Assembly: GCF_015218165.1 (NCBI RefSeq)
Contig: NZ_CP048659.1
Span: forward strand, 124,001-188,000
Origin: Acinetobacter piscicola
Lineage (GTDB): Bacteria > Pseudomonadota > Gammaproteobacteria > Pseudomonadales > Moraxellaceae
Reading direction: 5' to 3'
Length of the DNA stretch: 64,000 bases
Below, piece by piece: positions 35,317-45,787 of the stretch. The notes beneath the pieces were generated by a model. It was not told the DNA's origin. It was given only the letters and a program-made list of their open reading frames with translations, and did no database searches. A program made the translations under genes and the position numbers. Positions within the stretch are counted from its first letter, which is position 1. Every line of letters begins with the position of its first letter.

Positions 35317-36970
35317 TTATCCAGTCTTTAATAAAACTTTCTCTATCTCTAAAATCAAATTTTTTTCTAAAAGTGATTTATGTAAATCTTTTTCTGTGAG
35401 CAATTGAGAATGAATAAAGCGTAAATCATCTTGGGACAATGTATCCCATTGATTAGGCTTTAAGTATTCTGATTTTTGGGGTATTAATTTAACAATATCA
35501 CTTGATGAATAGCTATCAGCAGATAATAAGTTAAAAATAATTGGAATAATCTGTTGGCGTGAAGCTGTCGGCTGCTCTTGATATGCAGTCTTGATACATT
35601 CGATCAGGTGTTGGGGCTTATATTCATCTTTGAACATAGTATAAATACGACGCTCATCCTCAGTAACCAATTGTCTAAAAAAATCTTCTGATGATTTATC
35701 AACAGGTATACTTTTGATTTTTTGTTGAAGATCAAAAATTTTACGATCCATATCAGGGATAACTAAATCAGAATAGCGTGAAATTTTCTCAATATTTCCT
35801 GATCGTAATGCATCTAGCATGGGGTGTACAGGTTTCAATTCTTCATTATAAATTTGTTGCAGCAGCTTAGATGTAATTCGTTCCTTATTTGTTGCAATAG
35901 CTCTTAATTGGGCAAGAACAAATAACTTAACTACAATATCAATAATGCCTTGGCTCAAGTCATACCAAATATGTCGAATATCATCTGATAGGAACTCATC
36001 TCTTTGGTTAAGTAATTGCTGTTTCCAAAGCTTATCTGTAAAAGCTATCCATTCAGGGTTAAGCTGATTATCAATGTATTCTTGTAATGGCTCCCAGAAA
36101 ATAGCTCCAAAACCAGCTCCTCTACGTGCTGAGCGAAAGTCAGCCTCAAAAATTTCTCTGGCTTTAGGTGTACCAATTAACATGATAGGTACACCAATAG
36201 TATTTACCATAGTGACAAAGAAATTTAACATTTCTTGAGGGCCACCAGATTTTGAGCGACTTAAATGCTGGATCTCATCAATGACCAATAGCCCTAATGC
36301 ATGAGCATTCGCTAGTTGTGACATTTTAGTGAGTAATGCCTGAATGTTGTAGCGTTTTAGCCCATATTGCTTCTCATATTGAGTATCAAGGACTTGATCT
36401 AATGCTCGGAAGAAATTTAAGCAAATTTCTTTTAAGGAACCATTATGTGAACAATCAATTAGTGTAAACGACTTGCTCAATATTTAGATCAGGGTGATAA
36501 ATAACTTGAGGATAGGCTGAAAGAGTTCTAATTAATGACGTCGTTTTTCCGTATCCAGAACAGCCAATCAGAACCATACTTTGAGCTGTTGATTTCACAC
36601 TTTCAAATCTAAAAGCTTGAAGATCACCTTTCTGTATGCGCTCGTATCCGTTTTGTAGGTGTTTTTGAAGATCACCTGTACGTGGATTCCTTCTGACATA
36701 CCCTCCACGAATCATCAATGAAATTCTTTCTGTTAAAAGGATGTGGTTATTAAGTGGTTGGAAAAACTCATCACTAAGACGAGCAATTGAATGGGAGCGG
36801 ACGACTCGTGGGGCATTGAGATCTTGAAGAGAAGGGTCTGAACTAGATCTTAAATGACGAGTCTGAGTATAAGCTTCCAGTAAAGGAGGTAAAGCTTCAA
36901 TGAATGGGTTGCCCTTATAGGCAGGAACACCTGTATCTTGGTAAACAGCTTGAACTTTTAATGGATGCAT
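35317..36970 (-). pseudogene. tnsC: Tn7-like TnsC ATPase gene with a frameshift
   Basis: About 550 codons in two frames. The first ([13 protein letters not shown] ...) holds the Walker A loop GCSGYGKTT and breaks near 36460; the second resumes with DCSHNGSLKEICLNFF and has Walker B LLVIDEIQHL. The break reads like loss of two A residues from a short A-run (ACTAATTGAT where ACTAAAATTGAT would keep frame). TnsC links target choice to the transposase TnsAB. Just downstream of the tnsB fragment, as in Tn7. No tnsD or tnsE follows. Confidence 0.85.
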
Positions 36971-36976
36971 GAAAAT

Positions 36977-37495
36977 TTACTCCTCATCATCACTGAATAG
37001 TCCAGGAGAGAATGGGAGACTATAGTCATCATCTTCTACTGATTTATTAAACTTTATAATATTAGCCATTTGTTGACTTTCTGGTAAAGGTGTTAAATTA
37101 GTTTCTTGCCTTTGTTCCTTTTTATTGGCTCGAATTTGGCTAATTCTTTCACGGCTTGATTGAGTTGATTTAGGAGTTTGCTTTTTGGCGTTATCAATGA
37201 TTGCCTGAACTGATCTTTTAAAGGCGATACTGTGTGGAGTTTCTGCATGTTTAGCATTCGCTTGCGCATATTTCTCAAGATATTGCTTATCCCAAACCTC
37301 CGAGAAACTCATATTTGCATAAGCACGACTCCGAATATTTAAGGAACAAGTCCCATAGGATTGGCTAGCAGAATTTGGGAAAAGATAGATTTTATTTGTG
37401 TTTTGAAGGTCATATACTGCTTTTAGGTTCTGAGGACGTTGTATTTCATCACTACGATGTAACCAGCCTTCTCGTAAGACTTCACTACTATTGTA
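36977..37495 (-). pseudogene. tnsB: 3' fragment of tnsB
   Basis: Open to the IS982 border without a start. Minus-strand translation reads RYNSSEVLREGWLHRSDEI, then SAYANMSFSEVWDKQYLEK-type sequence, ending in an acidic tail GLFSDDEE. This is the C-terminal part of the DDE transposase TnsB, including the tail that contacts TnsC. The catalytic domain and most of tnsA are missing between here and 38499, evidently deleted with the IS982 insertion. Confidence 0.8.
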
Positions 37496-38498
37496 ACGTG
37501 AATTCGGCTTAAGCAGATTTTAATTCAATAGGTTTTAAAATCTGCTGAATTCCTGAATTATATCCATTCACAAGTACCAACGCATATAAGGTTAAAGCTG
37601 AGAATATTGTCGTCAATAATCCTATTTTTGATCTATGGCGAGTGTGTTCAAGATCAAATTGACTTTTCATCAAATTAAATGGTGCTTCAATAATTCCACG
37701 TTTTTTTAATACAGCATGATCAAATGGATCTAAAACTTGTGGTTTCATATTTCTTTTTACACGTGTAATCAGTTGAACACCAACTTCTGCAAGGCGATCC
37801 TTCCAATTCTTACCAATATAGCCACGATCACCAAACAACTTACCTTTTAATTTTGAGTGTTCTATTAATTCTGGTAATACTTTACGGTCATCAACGTTAC
37901 CTGTTGTTATACAATAAGAAACTAAGCGTCCAACATGATCGCAAATCAAATGAATTTTGAAACCATAAAACCAATCTACAGAGGTTTTCCCCCGACTTGC
38001 ACTGTCTACAAATACACGGTGTTGCTGAATACGTTTATTATGACACACAGCTAATTTGGTAGAATCAATAAAAGCAATTCCAGAGGATTGCACCTTTAAA
38101 CTCTCAATAAGAGCGAAAAAATACATCACATATTTTGCTTTTAATTCAATGAATCGGTTATAGCTAGGTAGGTTTGGAAAGTAAGAGCAAAGAAAAGGCT
38201 TAGCCCAATAAAGATAAAAAGCCTTGAAGTTTCTACTCCCTGTTAGATGAAACCACAATAATAAAGTGAGAACTTCAGAAGCACGGATTTTACTTTGGCG
38301 CAATCGCTTAGCTTGTCCTGAAGTAAGCCTATATTGTTCAACATTGTTGGTAATATCAGCACAAAAATCATCAATTAAACAAAAAAAGTGTTGTAAGCTG
38401 TGTATCGATAGGCATTTGAGGTTATTCAGTTTTTTGTCGTGATTAAATTGTGACTCAAATGCCTATTCTTTATCAAATTTCTTATCCCGAATTCACGT
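37496..38498. mobile_element. IS982-family insertion sequence
   Basis: Ends ACGTGAATTCGGCTTAAG (37496-37513) and, on the minus strand, ACGTGAATTCGGGATAAG (38481-38498), an 18-bp inverted repeat with two mismatches. 1003 bp, normal for the family. The flanks carry no matching direct repeat, so the insertion was followed by an adjacent deletion that joined tnsA and tnsB remnants. Confidence 0.85.
37509..38415 (-). pseudogene. IS982 transposase with a frameshift at a T7 run
   Basis: The main frame (from about 38390, LIDDFCADITNNVEQYRL through the DDE segments FIDSTKLAV, FGDRGYIGKNW and KKRGIIEAPFN) matches IS982 transposases, about 290 residues. The natural start, MPIDTQLTTLF at 38415, is in another frame and joins only if the T7 run near 38381-38387 were six or nine long. 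Either a broken copy or a frame changed at the run. An internal TTG start would lose the N-terminal 35 residues. Confidence 0.78.
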
Positions 38499-38584
38499 TA
38501 GTTAGCACCTGAACCTTGTCCACGTCCTTCTTTGATTCGTTTAGCAATCTGTATCTCGGTTAAGCCATTCAGAGATTTAGCCAT
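38499..38584 (-). pseudogene. tnsA: 5' fragment of tnsA
   Basis: Twenty-eight codons from the ATG at 38584 up to the IS982: MAKSLNGLTEIQIAKRIKEG followed by RGQGSGAN, matching the start of Tn7 TnsA (QIARRIKEGRGQG). TnsA cuts the 5' ends during transposition. The rest is gone. Its place next to the right end and glmS is exactly that of Tn7. Confidence 0.85.
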
Positions 38585-38585
38585 T

Positions 38586-38627
38586 AAAAAGCCCAGTATA
38601 CTTTTTAATCAGTATGCTTGGGCTTTT
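38586..38627. terminator. Bidirectional hairpin inside the Tn7-like right end
   Basis: AAAAAGCCCAGTATAC against GTATGCTTGGGCTTTTT, with one bulge and a loop of about ten bases. T-runs on both strands, so it could end transcripts coming from glmS and insulate tnsA. Confidence 0.7.
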
Positions 38628-38630
38628 TAT

Positions 38631-38718
38631 AGTTAACAACTATTTTGTGTAGTTAATAACTTTAATGTCATAGTTAGCAACTGTTTTGTATAGTTAATAA
38701 CTATTTTGTCTGACCACA
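38631..38718. repeat. Right end of a Tn7-like transposon with four TnsB-type sites
   Basis: The terminus reads TGTGGTCAGACAAAATAG on the minus strand from 38718. Four tandem copies of a 20-21 bp repeat, AGTTAATAACTATTTTGT-like, begin at 38631, 38651, 38672 and 38692. Four closely packed TnsB sites are typical of the Tn7 right end. The end is 33 nt past the glmS stop, in the attTn7 position. CCTAT (38719-38723) is the likely target duplication. No left end was found in the window. Confidence 0.85.
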
Positions 38719-38751
38719 CCTATATCAGAGTAATTTTTCAGTATTACTTAA

Positions 38752-40590
38752 TTATTCTACAGTGACAGATTTTGCCAAGTTACGAGGTTGATCGACATCT
38801 GTACCACGTAATACAGCAACATGATACGACAAAAGTTGTACTGGAATGCTATAAACAATAGGGGCTAACCAATGATTTGTGGTTGGAATATGCACAACAT
38901 GTTGGCGATCTTTTTCTACAATACCACTGTTTTCATCTGCAAAGACAAAGAGTTCACCACCACGTGCTTGAACTTCTTCCATATTAGATTTTAACTTATC
39001 TAACATATCATCGTTTGGCGCGAGAATAACCACAGGCATGTCATTATCCACTAAAGCCAGTGGACCATGTTTAAGTTCGCCAGCAGCATAACCTTCAGCA
39101 TGAATATATGAAATTTCTTTGAGCTTTAAAGCACCTTCAAGCGCAATAGGGAACTCCGTGCCGCGCCCTAAGAATAAACAATGTTGTTTTTCTTTAAAGA
39201 GTTCTGACAAGCGTAAAATTGCTTTGTCACCTTGTAAAGTATCTAAAATAACTTTTGGTGTATGCCATAAAGCGGTTGTAATTTCTGCCATATTTTCAGC
39301 AGAAATTGAATTTTTCACTTGACCAATTTTTAAGATCAACAACATTAACGCAGCAAGCTGAGTGGTAAATGCTTTTGTTGAAGCAACCCCAATTTCAGGA
39401 CCAGCAAGTGTAAGTAAGTGATGATTGGTTTCACGGACCATTGATGATGTTGCAACGTTACAAATCGTCATGGTTGAAATAGATAGATTTTTCGCTGCTG
39501 CACGTTTTTGCGTATCACGTAATGCGGCTAAAGTATCCGCTGTTTCGCCTGATTGAGAAATACATACATATAATGTATTGCCTACAATGACAGGTGAGCG
39601 ATAGCGGAATTCACTTGCAATTTCAACTTGGCAAGGTAAATCAATAATTTGCTCGAACCAATATTTGGCAATCATGCCTGCATGGTAACTGGTACCACAA
39701 GCGATGATTTGAACTTGTTGAATATTATTGAAATCAACTTCTGCATTTTTTAAGAAATCATCACGTAGCGCATTGCCATTGAGTGCTTGAGAAATGGTTT
39801 GCTGAATCGCTTCGGGTTGTTCATAAATTTCTTTGAGCATGTAGTGCTTGTATTCACCTTTTGATGCATTACTGACCGTTGCATCTAGTTCTTTAATTGG
39901 GCGTTCAACCAACTGTCCATTTACAAATACTTCAATACTATTGCGTGTTAAACGTGCAATATCACCTTCTTCAAGGTACATAAAGCGATTGGTAATTGGA
40001 AGTAAAGCCAATTGATCAGAGCTAATAAAGTTTTCACCAATACCGACACCAATCACAAGTGGAGAACCTTCACGAACTGTAATCAATTCATCAGGATGTG
40101 CAGTATGTACAATACCTAAGGCATAGGCACCTTTGAGTTGAGGTACGATGCTCTCTACCGCTTTCAATAAATCTGGAATTGTTTTGAGTGCTTCATGGAC
40201 TAAATGCGCAACAACCTCAGTATCTGTTTGTGAGGTAAATACATAACCCAAAGCTTCTAATTCATTTTTAAGTTCTTGATAATTTTCAATAATACCATTA
40301 TGAACAACGGCTACATCACCAGAAATATGCGGATGTGCATTATTTTCAGTTGGTTTGCCATGCGTTGCCCAACGTGTATGTGCAATACCAAGAGAACCGA
40401 TAATATCTGCTTCATTCACGGCTTGTTCAAGGTTTGCAACTTTACCTACACGACGTTCACGTAAAATTTGACCGTGATCAACGAGTGCAACACCCGCAGA
40501 GTCATAACCACGATATTCGAGGCGTTTTAGACCTTCGATTAAAATATTTGTAATACTACGTTCTGCAACGCCACCAACAATACCACACAT
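38752..40590 (-). CDS. glmS: Glucosamine-6-phosphate synthase
   Basis: 612 residues. N-terminal glutaminase with the nucleophile Cys2 (MCGIVGGVAERS) and C-terminal double SIS isomerase domain (AEGYAAGELKHGPLALV), ending in SVTVE. Makes glucosamine-6-phosphate for peptidoglycan and LPS. The last codons of glmS are the recognition site of Tn7 TnsD, and a Tn7-like right end lies directly downstream. Follows glmU by 12 nt in the same operon. Confidence 0.97.
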   Translation of the reverse strand: MCGIVGGVAERSITNILIEGLKRLEYRGYDSAGVALVDHGQILRERRVGKVANLEQAVNEADIIGSLGIAHTRWATHGKPTENNAHPHISGDVAVVHNGIIENYQELKNELEALGYVFTSQTDTEVVAHLVHEALKTIPDLLKAVESIVPQLKGAYALGIVHTAHPDELITVREGSPLVIGVGIGENFISSDQLALLPITNRFMYLEEGDIARLTRNSIEVFVNGQLVERPIKELDATVSNASKGEYKHYMLKEIYEQPEAIQQTISQALNGNALRDDFLKNAEVDFNNIQQVQIIACGTSYHAGMIAKYWFEQIIDLPCQVEIASEFRYRSPVIVGNTLYVCISQSGETADTLAALRDTQKRAAAKNLSISTMTICNVATSSMVRETNHHLLTLAGPEIGVASTKAFTTQLAALMLLILKIGQVKNSISAENMAEITTALWHTPKVILDTLQGDKAILRLSELFKEKQHCLFLGRGTEFPIALEGALKLKEISYIHAEGYAAGELKHGPLALVDNDMPVVILAPNDDMLDKLKSNMEEVQARGGELFVFADENSGIVEKDRQHVVHIPTTNHWLAPIVYSIPVQLLSYHVAVLRGTDVDQPRNLAKSVTVE

Positions 40591-40602
40591 AGTTATATCC
40601 TC

Positions 40603-41967
40603 TTATTTCTTGACCTTTTGGGGACGCTGATAATTTTCTTTAGAAATTTGTTTTGCTCGTTCAAATGCAAGGCTGTTGTCTGCAACATCATGCGTGATCA
40701 CTGAGCCTGCACCTGTTGTTGCACCGTTGCCAATCGTTACAGGTGCAACCAATGAGTTATTTGTACCGACAAAGGCATGATTACCAATAATGGTTTTATG
40801 TTTGTTGGCACCGTCATAGTTACACGTGATTGTCCCTGCACCAATATTGGATTCAGCGCCAATTTCAGCGTCACCAAGATAAGCAAAATGATTGGCTTTA
40901 GATGCAAAACCAATAGACGTATTTTTCACTTCAACAAAGTTGCCAATATGTACTTCATTGGCTAATTTTGCACCTGGGCGTAAACGTGCAAATGGTCCAA
41001 TTTGAACTTGTTCTCCAACAATGGCATTGTCAAAAATGCTATAAGGTTGAACTTTGGTGCCAGCCGCAATTTTAGTATTTTTAATAATACAACCTGCGCC
41101 AATTTCGACATGATCGCCGAACTCACAGTCACCTTCAATGACCACATTGATATCAATACGAACATCATTGCCTGTTTTGAGTTTTCCACGAAGGTCAAAA
41201 CGTTGTGGATCAATAATATGTACACCTTGTTGCATCAACAATTTTGCTTGGTGATTTTGGAATTCACGTTCTAATGCAGCAAGTTGTAGACGGTCATTCA
41301 CACCTTCAACTTCAAAAGCGAGTTCAGGTTGAATTGAGGCGATTTCCATGCCATCAGCCAATGCCATAGCAACGATGTCGGTGAGGTAATATTCACCTTG
41401 GGCATTGTCGTTACTCAGTTTTGGTAACCATTCATGCAATTTAGCATTGCTGACACAGTAAATACCTGTGTTAATTTCTTTGATTTGGCGTTGCTCATCA
41501 GATGCATCTTTATGTTCAACAATGGCTTGAATTTTTCCATCTTTACGAACAATACGACCATAGCCTGTAGAATCATCTAAAGTGAGCGTGACTAAACCAA
41601 TGCCAGATGTATGAGATGCATCAATCAGACGTTGCAAAGTGCTGTATTGTACACAAGGTACATCACCTGACAAAATTAAAGACATCCCTTCTGTAGAAAG
41701 TACGGGTAAAGTGACTTTTACCGCATGTCCTGTACCGAGTTGTTCAGTTTGTTCAACCCATTGCACGTTTTCATTAGCAAATGCATTTTGAACTAAATGA
41801 CCACCATGCCCAAAAATTGTAATTATATTTTTTGCTTGTAATTTTTTTGCTGTTTCAATCACATGACCCAGTAAAGGACGTCCAGCTAAAGGTTGTAACA
41901 CTTTAGGCAGGCTAGAACGCATACGTGTTCCTTTACCAGCAGCAAGAATGATTACAGTTGTTGACAT
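40603..41967 (-). CDS. glmU: Bifunctional N-acetylglucosamine-1-phosphate uridyltransferase / acetyltransferase
   Basis: 454 residues. N-terminal pyrophosphorylase with [12 protein letters not shown]-terminal left-handed beta-helix acetyltransferase ([17 protein letters not shown]). Makes UDP-GlcNAc, the next steps after GlmS. glmU and glmS are adjacent and in the same direction, as in many gammaproteobacteria. Confidence 0.97.
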   Translation of the reverse strand: MSTTVIILAAGKGTRMRSSLPKVLQPLAGRPLLGHVIETAKKLQAKNIITIFGHGGHLVQNAFANENVQWVEQTEQLGTGHAVKVTLPVLSTEGMSLILSGDVPCVQYSTLQRLIDASHTSGIGLVTLTLDDSTGYGRIVRKDGKIQAIVEHKDASDEQRQIKEINTGIYCVSNAKLHEWLPKLSNDNAQGEYYLTDIVAMALADGMEIASIQPELAFEVEGVNDRLQLAALEREFQNHQAKLLMQQGVHIIDPQRFDLRGKLKTGNDVRIDINVVIEGDCEFGDHVEIGAGCIIKNTKIAAGTKVQPYSIFDNAIVGEQVQIGPFARLRPGAKLANEVHIGNFVEVKNTSIGFASKANHFAYLGDAEIGAESNIGAGTITCNYDGANKHKTIIGNHAFVGTNNSLVAPVTIGNGATTGAGSVITHDVADNSLAFERAKQISKENYQRPQKVKK

Positions 41968-41991
41968 ATAACACCTGATAATAAATTTAAA

Positions 41992-42507
41992 TCAAATAAA
42001 ATAAAAATAAATCGCAATACACAACGCAGCCCAAATTCCAGCAATGATGTCATCAAACATGATGCCAAAGCCGCCATCAACTCGCTGGTCAATGACACGA
42101 ATCGGCCAAGGTTTCCACACATCAAACAAACGGAATAAAGCAAAACCAATCAATGCCCATAACCAACTCATTTCCCCTAAATAAATCAGAGGAAGAAAAG
42201 TAATTGATTGCCCTGCAAATTCATCCCAAACAATGCGTCCATCATCATGCACGTGAATAATCTTTGCAGTTTGCCCACAAATATAAATACCAATGAATGA
42301 CATGAGAATGATAACGGCTACAGAAGCATAAAAGCCAAGCATAAGCCAAAGAGGAATGAATAATAAGGCAAAGGCTGAACCGAAAGTACCGGGTGCTTTG
42401 GGGGCTAGGCCTGAGCCAAAACCAACACCGCAGAACACAATAAAGCGTTCAGACCAAGTCATCTCTTTAAAGATAATAGGAGGTTTATGCAAAGTGTTGA
42501 TATCCAT
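41992..42507 (-). CDS. pgpA: Phosphatidylglycerophosphatase A
   Basis: 171 residues, four membrane segments. Motifs VGFGSGLAPKAPGTFGS and WDEFAGQ are typical of PgpA, which removes the phosphate from phosphatidylglycerophosphate. Its start lies 23 nt inside thiL, so the two are translationally coupled. Confidence 0.93.
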   Translation of the reverse strand: MDINTLHKPPIIFKEMTWSERFIVFCGVGFGSGLAPKAPGTFGSAFALLFIPLWLMLGFYASVAVIILMSFIGIYICGQTAKIIHVHDDGRIVWDEFAGQSITFLPLIYLGEMSWLWALIGFALFRLFDVWKPWPIRVIDQRVDGGFGIMFDDIIAGIWAALCIAIYFYFI

Positions 42508-43399
42508 GAAAGTGAAGAGGATGATCTAAGCCATCTTTTTCAAATGTGAGTCCGTGTTGTGCCTTAATTTTCCCGATGATTGTAGTCTTAACATTGGGTT
42601 GTAATTGCAAAAGTTTTTGATAGTTTTGCTGACTTATTGTAAAGCATAACTCATAGTCATCGCCACCCGAAAGCGCGTATTCCCACTGTTTTTCTAAGGC
42701 CAAGCTGTGAAGTGCTGCATTTATAGGGAGTTGGTCTAAGTTTAAACTTGCGCCAACACCTGATGCATCCAGAATATGTCCTAAATCTTGTGCCAAACCA
42801 TCAGAGATATCAAGCATGCTATGTGCAAGATTTTTTAACAGCATCCCCAGTTCGCAGCGGGGAGTGGGGTAGTCCAAACGTTGTTGTAAGGGATGCCCTA
42901 AATGCTCGAGTGCAAATGCAGCATCGCCCACAGTACCACTGACTACGATAAGATCATCGACTTGTGCATCTGAACGCGTCACGGCTTGACCTGTCTCAAT
43001 CCAGCCGAGTGCAGTCACTGTAATGGTGAGATGTGGACTTTGTGTGGTGTCACCACCGATTAAACGTACACCAAATTGATCGCAACAATCATATAAACCC
43101 TGACTAAAATCTTTGAGCCAAGAATGATCAATTTGGGGTAGGCTCAATGCGAGCAGAATACTATGCGGTTTTGCACCCATTGCAGCAATGTCAGATAAAT
43201 TGACAGCAACAGATTTCCAGCCTATGGCATGAGGAGAAGTCTCTAAAGGAAAATGCCGACCTGCAACCAGTGTGTCTGTACAAATCACTAATTGTTGATT
43301 ACATGGAGGAGAAAGCAGTGCTGAGTCATCACCGACACCTAAATCTACATCCGTAGATTGACGGTTAAAATAGGTATCGATAATTGAGAACTCAGCCAT
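42485..43399 (-). CDS. thiL: Thiamine-monophosphate kinase
   Basis: About 304 residues; ATP-grasp-like PurM fold with VGDDSALLSPP near the N-terminus, LSDIAAMGAKP, GGDTTQSPH and the C-terminal SGGDDYELCF. Makes thiamine pyrophosphate. Between nusB (4-nt gap or small overlap, depending on start) and pgpA in the usual riboflavin-nusB-thiL order. Confidence 0.94.
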   Translation of the reverse strand: MAEFSIIDTYFNRQSTDVDLGVGDDSALLSPPCNQQLVICTDTLVAGRHFPLETSPHAIGWKSVAVNLSDIAAMGAKPHSILLALSLPQIDHSWLKDFSQGLYDCCDQFGVRLIGGDTTQSPHLTITVTALGWIETGQAVTRSDAQVDDLIVVSGTVGDAAFALEHLGHPLQQRLDYPTPRCELGMLLKNLAHSMLDISDGLAQDLGHILDASGVGASLNLDQLPINAALHSLALEKQWEYALSGGDDYELCFTISQQNYQKLLQLQPNVKTTIIGKIKAQHGLTFEKDGLDHPLHFHGYQHFA

Positions 43400-43408
43400 A
43401 ACCACAAG

Positions 43409-43858
43409 TTATTTTGCTTGTTGCTTTTCTGCTTCACGCAGGCTTGTTGCTAAACGGTCTAATACACCATTGATGTATTTATGACTGTCTGCACCACCAA
43501 AGTGTTTTGCAAGTTCAATTGCTTCGTCTAAAACAACACGATATGGAACTTCAAGATGATCTTTGAGTTCATATGCGCCTAAACGCAATGTTGCAAGTTC
43601 AACGCCATCCAATGCTTCGATCTCACGATCAAGAACTGGAATAAGTAAAGCATCCAATGCCTCATGGTTTGCGATCACGGCTGTGAGCAACTCATGATAA
43701 TAGCTGAGATCCACTTTATGCATCGCATTGTCAGCACGCGTACGTGCTTCGATTTCATGCACAGGGTTGTGGCTCATTTGCCATTCATAAATCCCTTGTA
43801 CAGCAAAACGACGTGCTTTACGTTTTGCTGCATAAGTAGCTTGGAGTGTTTGCGACAT
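43409..43858 (-). CDS. nusB: Transcription antitermination factor NusB
   Basis: 149 residues, all-helical Nus[15 protein letters not shown] at the start and [17 protein letters not shown] with [11 protein letters not shown] near the end. Binds boxA RNA with NusE to promote rRNA transcription. Two nt from the ribH end in the same operon. Confidence 0.95.
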   Translation of the reverse strand: MSQTLQATYAAKRKARRFAVQGIYEWQMSHNPVHEIEARTRADNAMHKVDLSYYHELLTAVIANHEALDALLIPVLDREIEALDGVELATLRLGAYELKDHLEVPYRVVLDEAIELAKHFGGADSHKYINGVLDRLATSLREAEKQQAK

Positions 43859-43861
43859 GCT

Positions 43862-44332
43862 TTAAATTGCCTTTAACAGGTTAACCATTTCAATTGCAGT
43901 AAGGGCAGCTTCACCACCTTTATTACCTGCTTTTGTACCAGAGCGTTCAATCGCCTGTTCAATACTGTCCGTAGTCAATACACCATTGATCACAGGTAAG
44001 CCAGTATCGAGACCAACCACACCTAAACCTTTGGCACATTCACCTGCAACGAAGTCAAAATGTGGTGTACTCCCACGAATGACTGCGCCAAGTGCGATTA
44101 CAGCATCGAATTTACCAGAGCTTGCAAGTTTTTTTGCAACTACAGGGAGCTCCCATGCGCCAGGTGCATGAACGACAGTGATATTATCGTCGCTAACACC
44201 ATGGCGATGCAATGTATCAATTGCACCTTCTAATAAATGTTCAACAACAAAGCTGTTAAAACGACCAACTAAAATCGCGTAACGGTCTTCGCTCGCGAGA
44301 TGTAACAAACCTTCAATTCGGCGAATCGCCAT
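43862..44332 (-). CDS. ribH: 6,7-dimethyl-8-ribityllumazine synthase
   Basis: 156 residues. Family motifs: [27 protein letters not shown] and [20 protein letters not shown]. Penultimate step of riboflavin synthesis, using the dihydroxybutanone phosphate made by the preceding gene. Usual ribBA-ribH-nusB order. Confidence 0.96.
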   Translation of the reverse strand: MAIRRIEGLLHLASEDRYAILVGRFNSFVVEHLLEGAIDTLHRHGVSDDNITVVHAPGAWELPVVAKKLASSGKFDAVIALGAVIRGSTPHFDFVAGECAKGLGVVGLDTGLPVINGVLTTDSIEQAIERSGTKAGNKGGEAALTAIEMVNLLKAI

Positions 44333-44381
44333 AGCAACCTCGATGATTTAATAGATCAATAATTGAATATATGCAAAATGC

Positions 44382-45494
44382 TTAAGCTTGATCAGCGGTA
44401 ACGTATTCTACCACTTCCAAATTAAAACCTGATAATGCGTTAAAACGTAATGGTGAACTGAGCAATTTCATTTTCTCAACACCTAAATCACGTAAAATTT
44501 GCGCACCGACACCAATGGTTTGATATTGTTGAGAAAGTACAGCATTGGATTTGGTTGGTTTTGGCTTGCTTAATGCTTCTAGCGCAGGTCCTAAATCAGA
44601 CAAATGGCGTTGACCAATCCACACCAAAATTCCGCGTTCACTATGGGCAATGGTTTTGAGTGCTTTGTCTAAGTTCCATGCAGGCTCACCATCTTTCTTG
44701 TTGAGTTTTAACAAATCTCGAGCTGGATTAAAGCCATGTACACGAACTGTAGTTACGCCGTCTTTCGGCTCGCCTTTCACCAAAGCAAGATGAATGTCTG
44801 GATTACCAATTTCACGATAACGGTGCAAATTAAATGTACCGTATTCGGTTTCAATTTCTTGATGGTCTAAATGTTCAACGGTCTGTTCATTGGTCATACG
44901 ATAATGAATCAGATCGGCAATCGTCCCCATTTTTATGCCATGTTTTTCAGCAAATACTTCAAGATCAGGACGACGTGCCATCGTACCGTCTTCATTGATA
45001 ATTTCGCAAATGACAGATGCTGGTTCAAGTCCAGCTAAGCGAGCCAAATCACAGCCTGCTTCAGTATGTCCTGCACGGTGCAATACGCCACCTGGCTGCG
45101 CCATGAGCGGGAAAATATGCCCAGGTTGAACAATGTCAGTTGGTTTGGCATGTGCAGCAACAGCTGTCTGAATGGTATGCGCACGTTCTGCAGCAGAAAT
45201 ACCTGTAGTAATGCCTTCAGCGGCTTCAATGGACAACGTAAAGTTGGTGCCGTGTTGCGCGCCATTACTATCAACCATTAAAGGTAAGTCTAATTGCTTG
45301 CAACGGTCACGGCTTAGAGTCAGACAAACCAATCCACGAGCATGGGTAATCATAAAGTTGATGTCTTCAGGACGTACATGAGTTGCAGCAATGACCAAAT
45401 CACCTTCATTCTCACGATCTTCATCATCCATCAGGATGACCATTTTTCCTGCACGAATATCTGCTACAAGCTCTTCAACAGTATTGAGCGCCAT
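44382..45494 (-). CDS. ribBA: 3,4-dihydroxy-2-butanone-4-phosphate synthase with a degenerate RibA domain (RibBX-type)
   Basis: 370 residues from the ATG at 45494 (AAGGTGA upstream; the TTG before it is not needed). The first 200 residues are a complete RibB domain (MDDEDRENEGDLVIAATHV). The C-terminal GTP cyclohydrolase II domain lacks the three zinc cysteines: the segment where CLTGDxxxxxxCDC should be reads HGFNPARDLLKLN. It is thus unlikely to hydrolyse GTP; such proteins are known as RibBX in other proteobacteria. A separate ribA is expected elsewhere. Confidence 0.9.
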   Translation of the reverse strand: MALNTVEELVADIRAGKMVILMDDEDRENEGDLVIAATHVRPEDINFMITHARGLVCLTLSRDRCKQLDLPLMVDSNGAQHGTNFTLSIEAAEGITTGISAAERAHTIQTAVAAHAKPTDIVQPGHIFPLMAQPGGVLHRAGHTEAGCDLARLAGLEPASVICEIINEDGTMARRPDLEVFAEKHGIKMGTIADLIHYRMTNEQTVEHLDHQEIETEYGTFNLHRYREIGNPDIHLALVKGEPKDGVTTVRVHGFNPARDLLKLNKKDGEPAWNLDKALKTIAHSERGILVWIGQRHLSDLGPALEALSKPKPTKSNAVLSQQYQTIGVGAQILRDLGVEKMKLLSSPLRFNALSGFNLEVVEYVTADQA

Positions 45495-45787
45495 CAAGCT
45501 TCACCTTTTTGTTCTGTCTATGTGACATTTTCATTTAATTCATTGTGACATAGTCTACCGTGTTTTATGGTAGTTTGCCTATGCTTATCACATTCCTTTG
45601 AGAAACATAGTTATACACAAGGCTGTAGGGAAATGAAAAGTAGATACAGTTCTTTTTAGTGCAAATTTGTTTAATCTTTCAACATTTGTTTAGCAAAAAA
45701 TCATTATTGAATATTATAAAAATAAATATCTATAAAAAAGCACATTCATTTTGAACATGCTTTTTTATTTGTTGATTAAATAGAATT
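45495..45787. other. Gap between ribBA and the Smp-like gene
   Basis: 293 nt. It holds the ribBA promoter region with two TGTGACAT copies (near 45520-45560), and a terminator near 45735-45767. I saw no FMN riboswitch signature. Confidence 0.5.
45735..45767. terminator. Terminator after the Smp-like gene
   Basis: AAAAAAGCACATTCA pairs with TGAACATGCTTTTTT with two mismatches; A- and T-runs on either side fit a terminator on either strand. Confidence 0.65.

Noticed and set aside
36440..36490. Programmed frameshift in tnsC
   Set aside because: No heptameric slippery site; the tns operon is otherwise decayed, so loss of two bases is simpler.
45495..45787. FMN riboswitch before ribBA
   Set aside because: No RFN-type conserved stems seen; only short TGTGACAT repeats.
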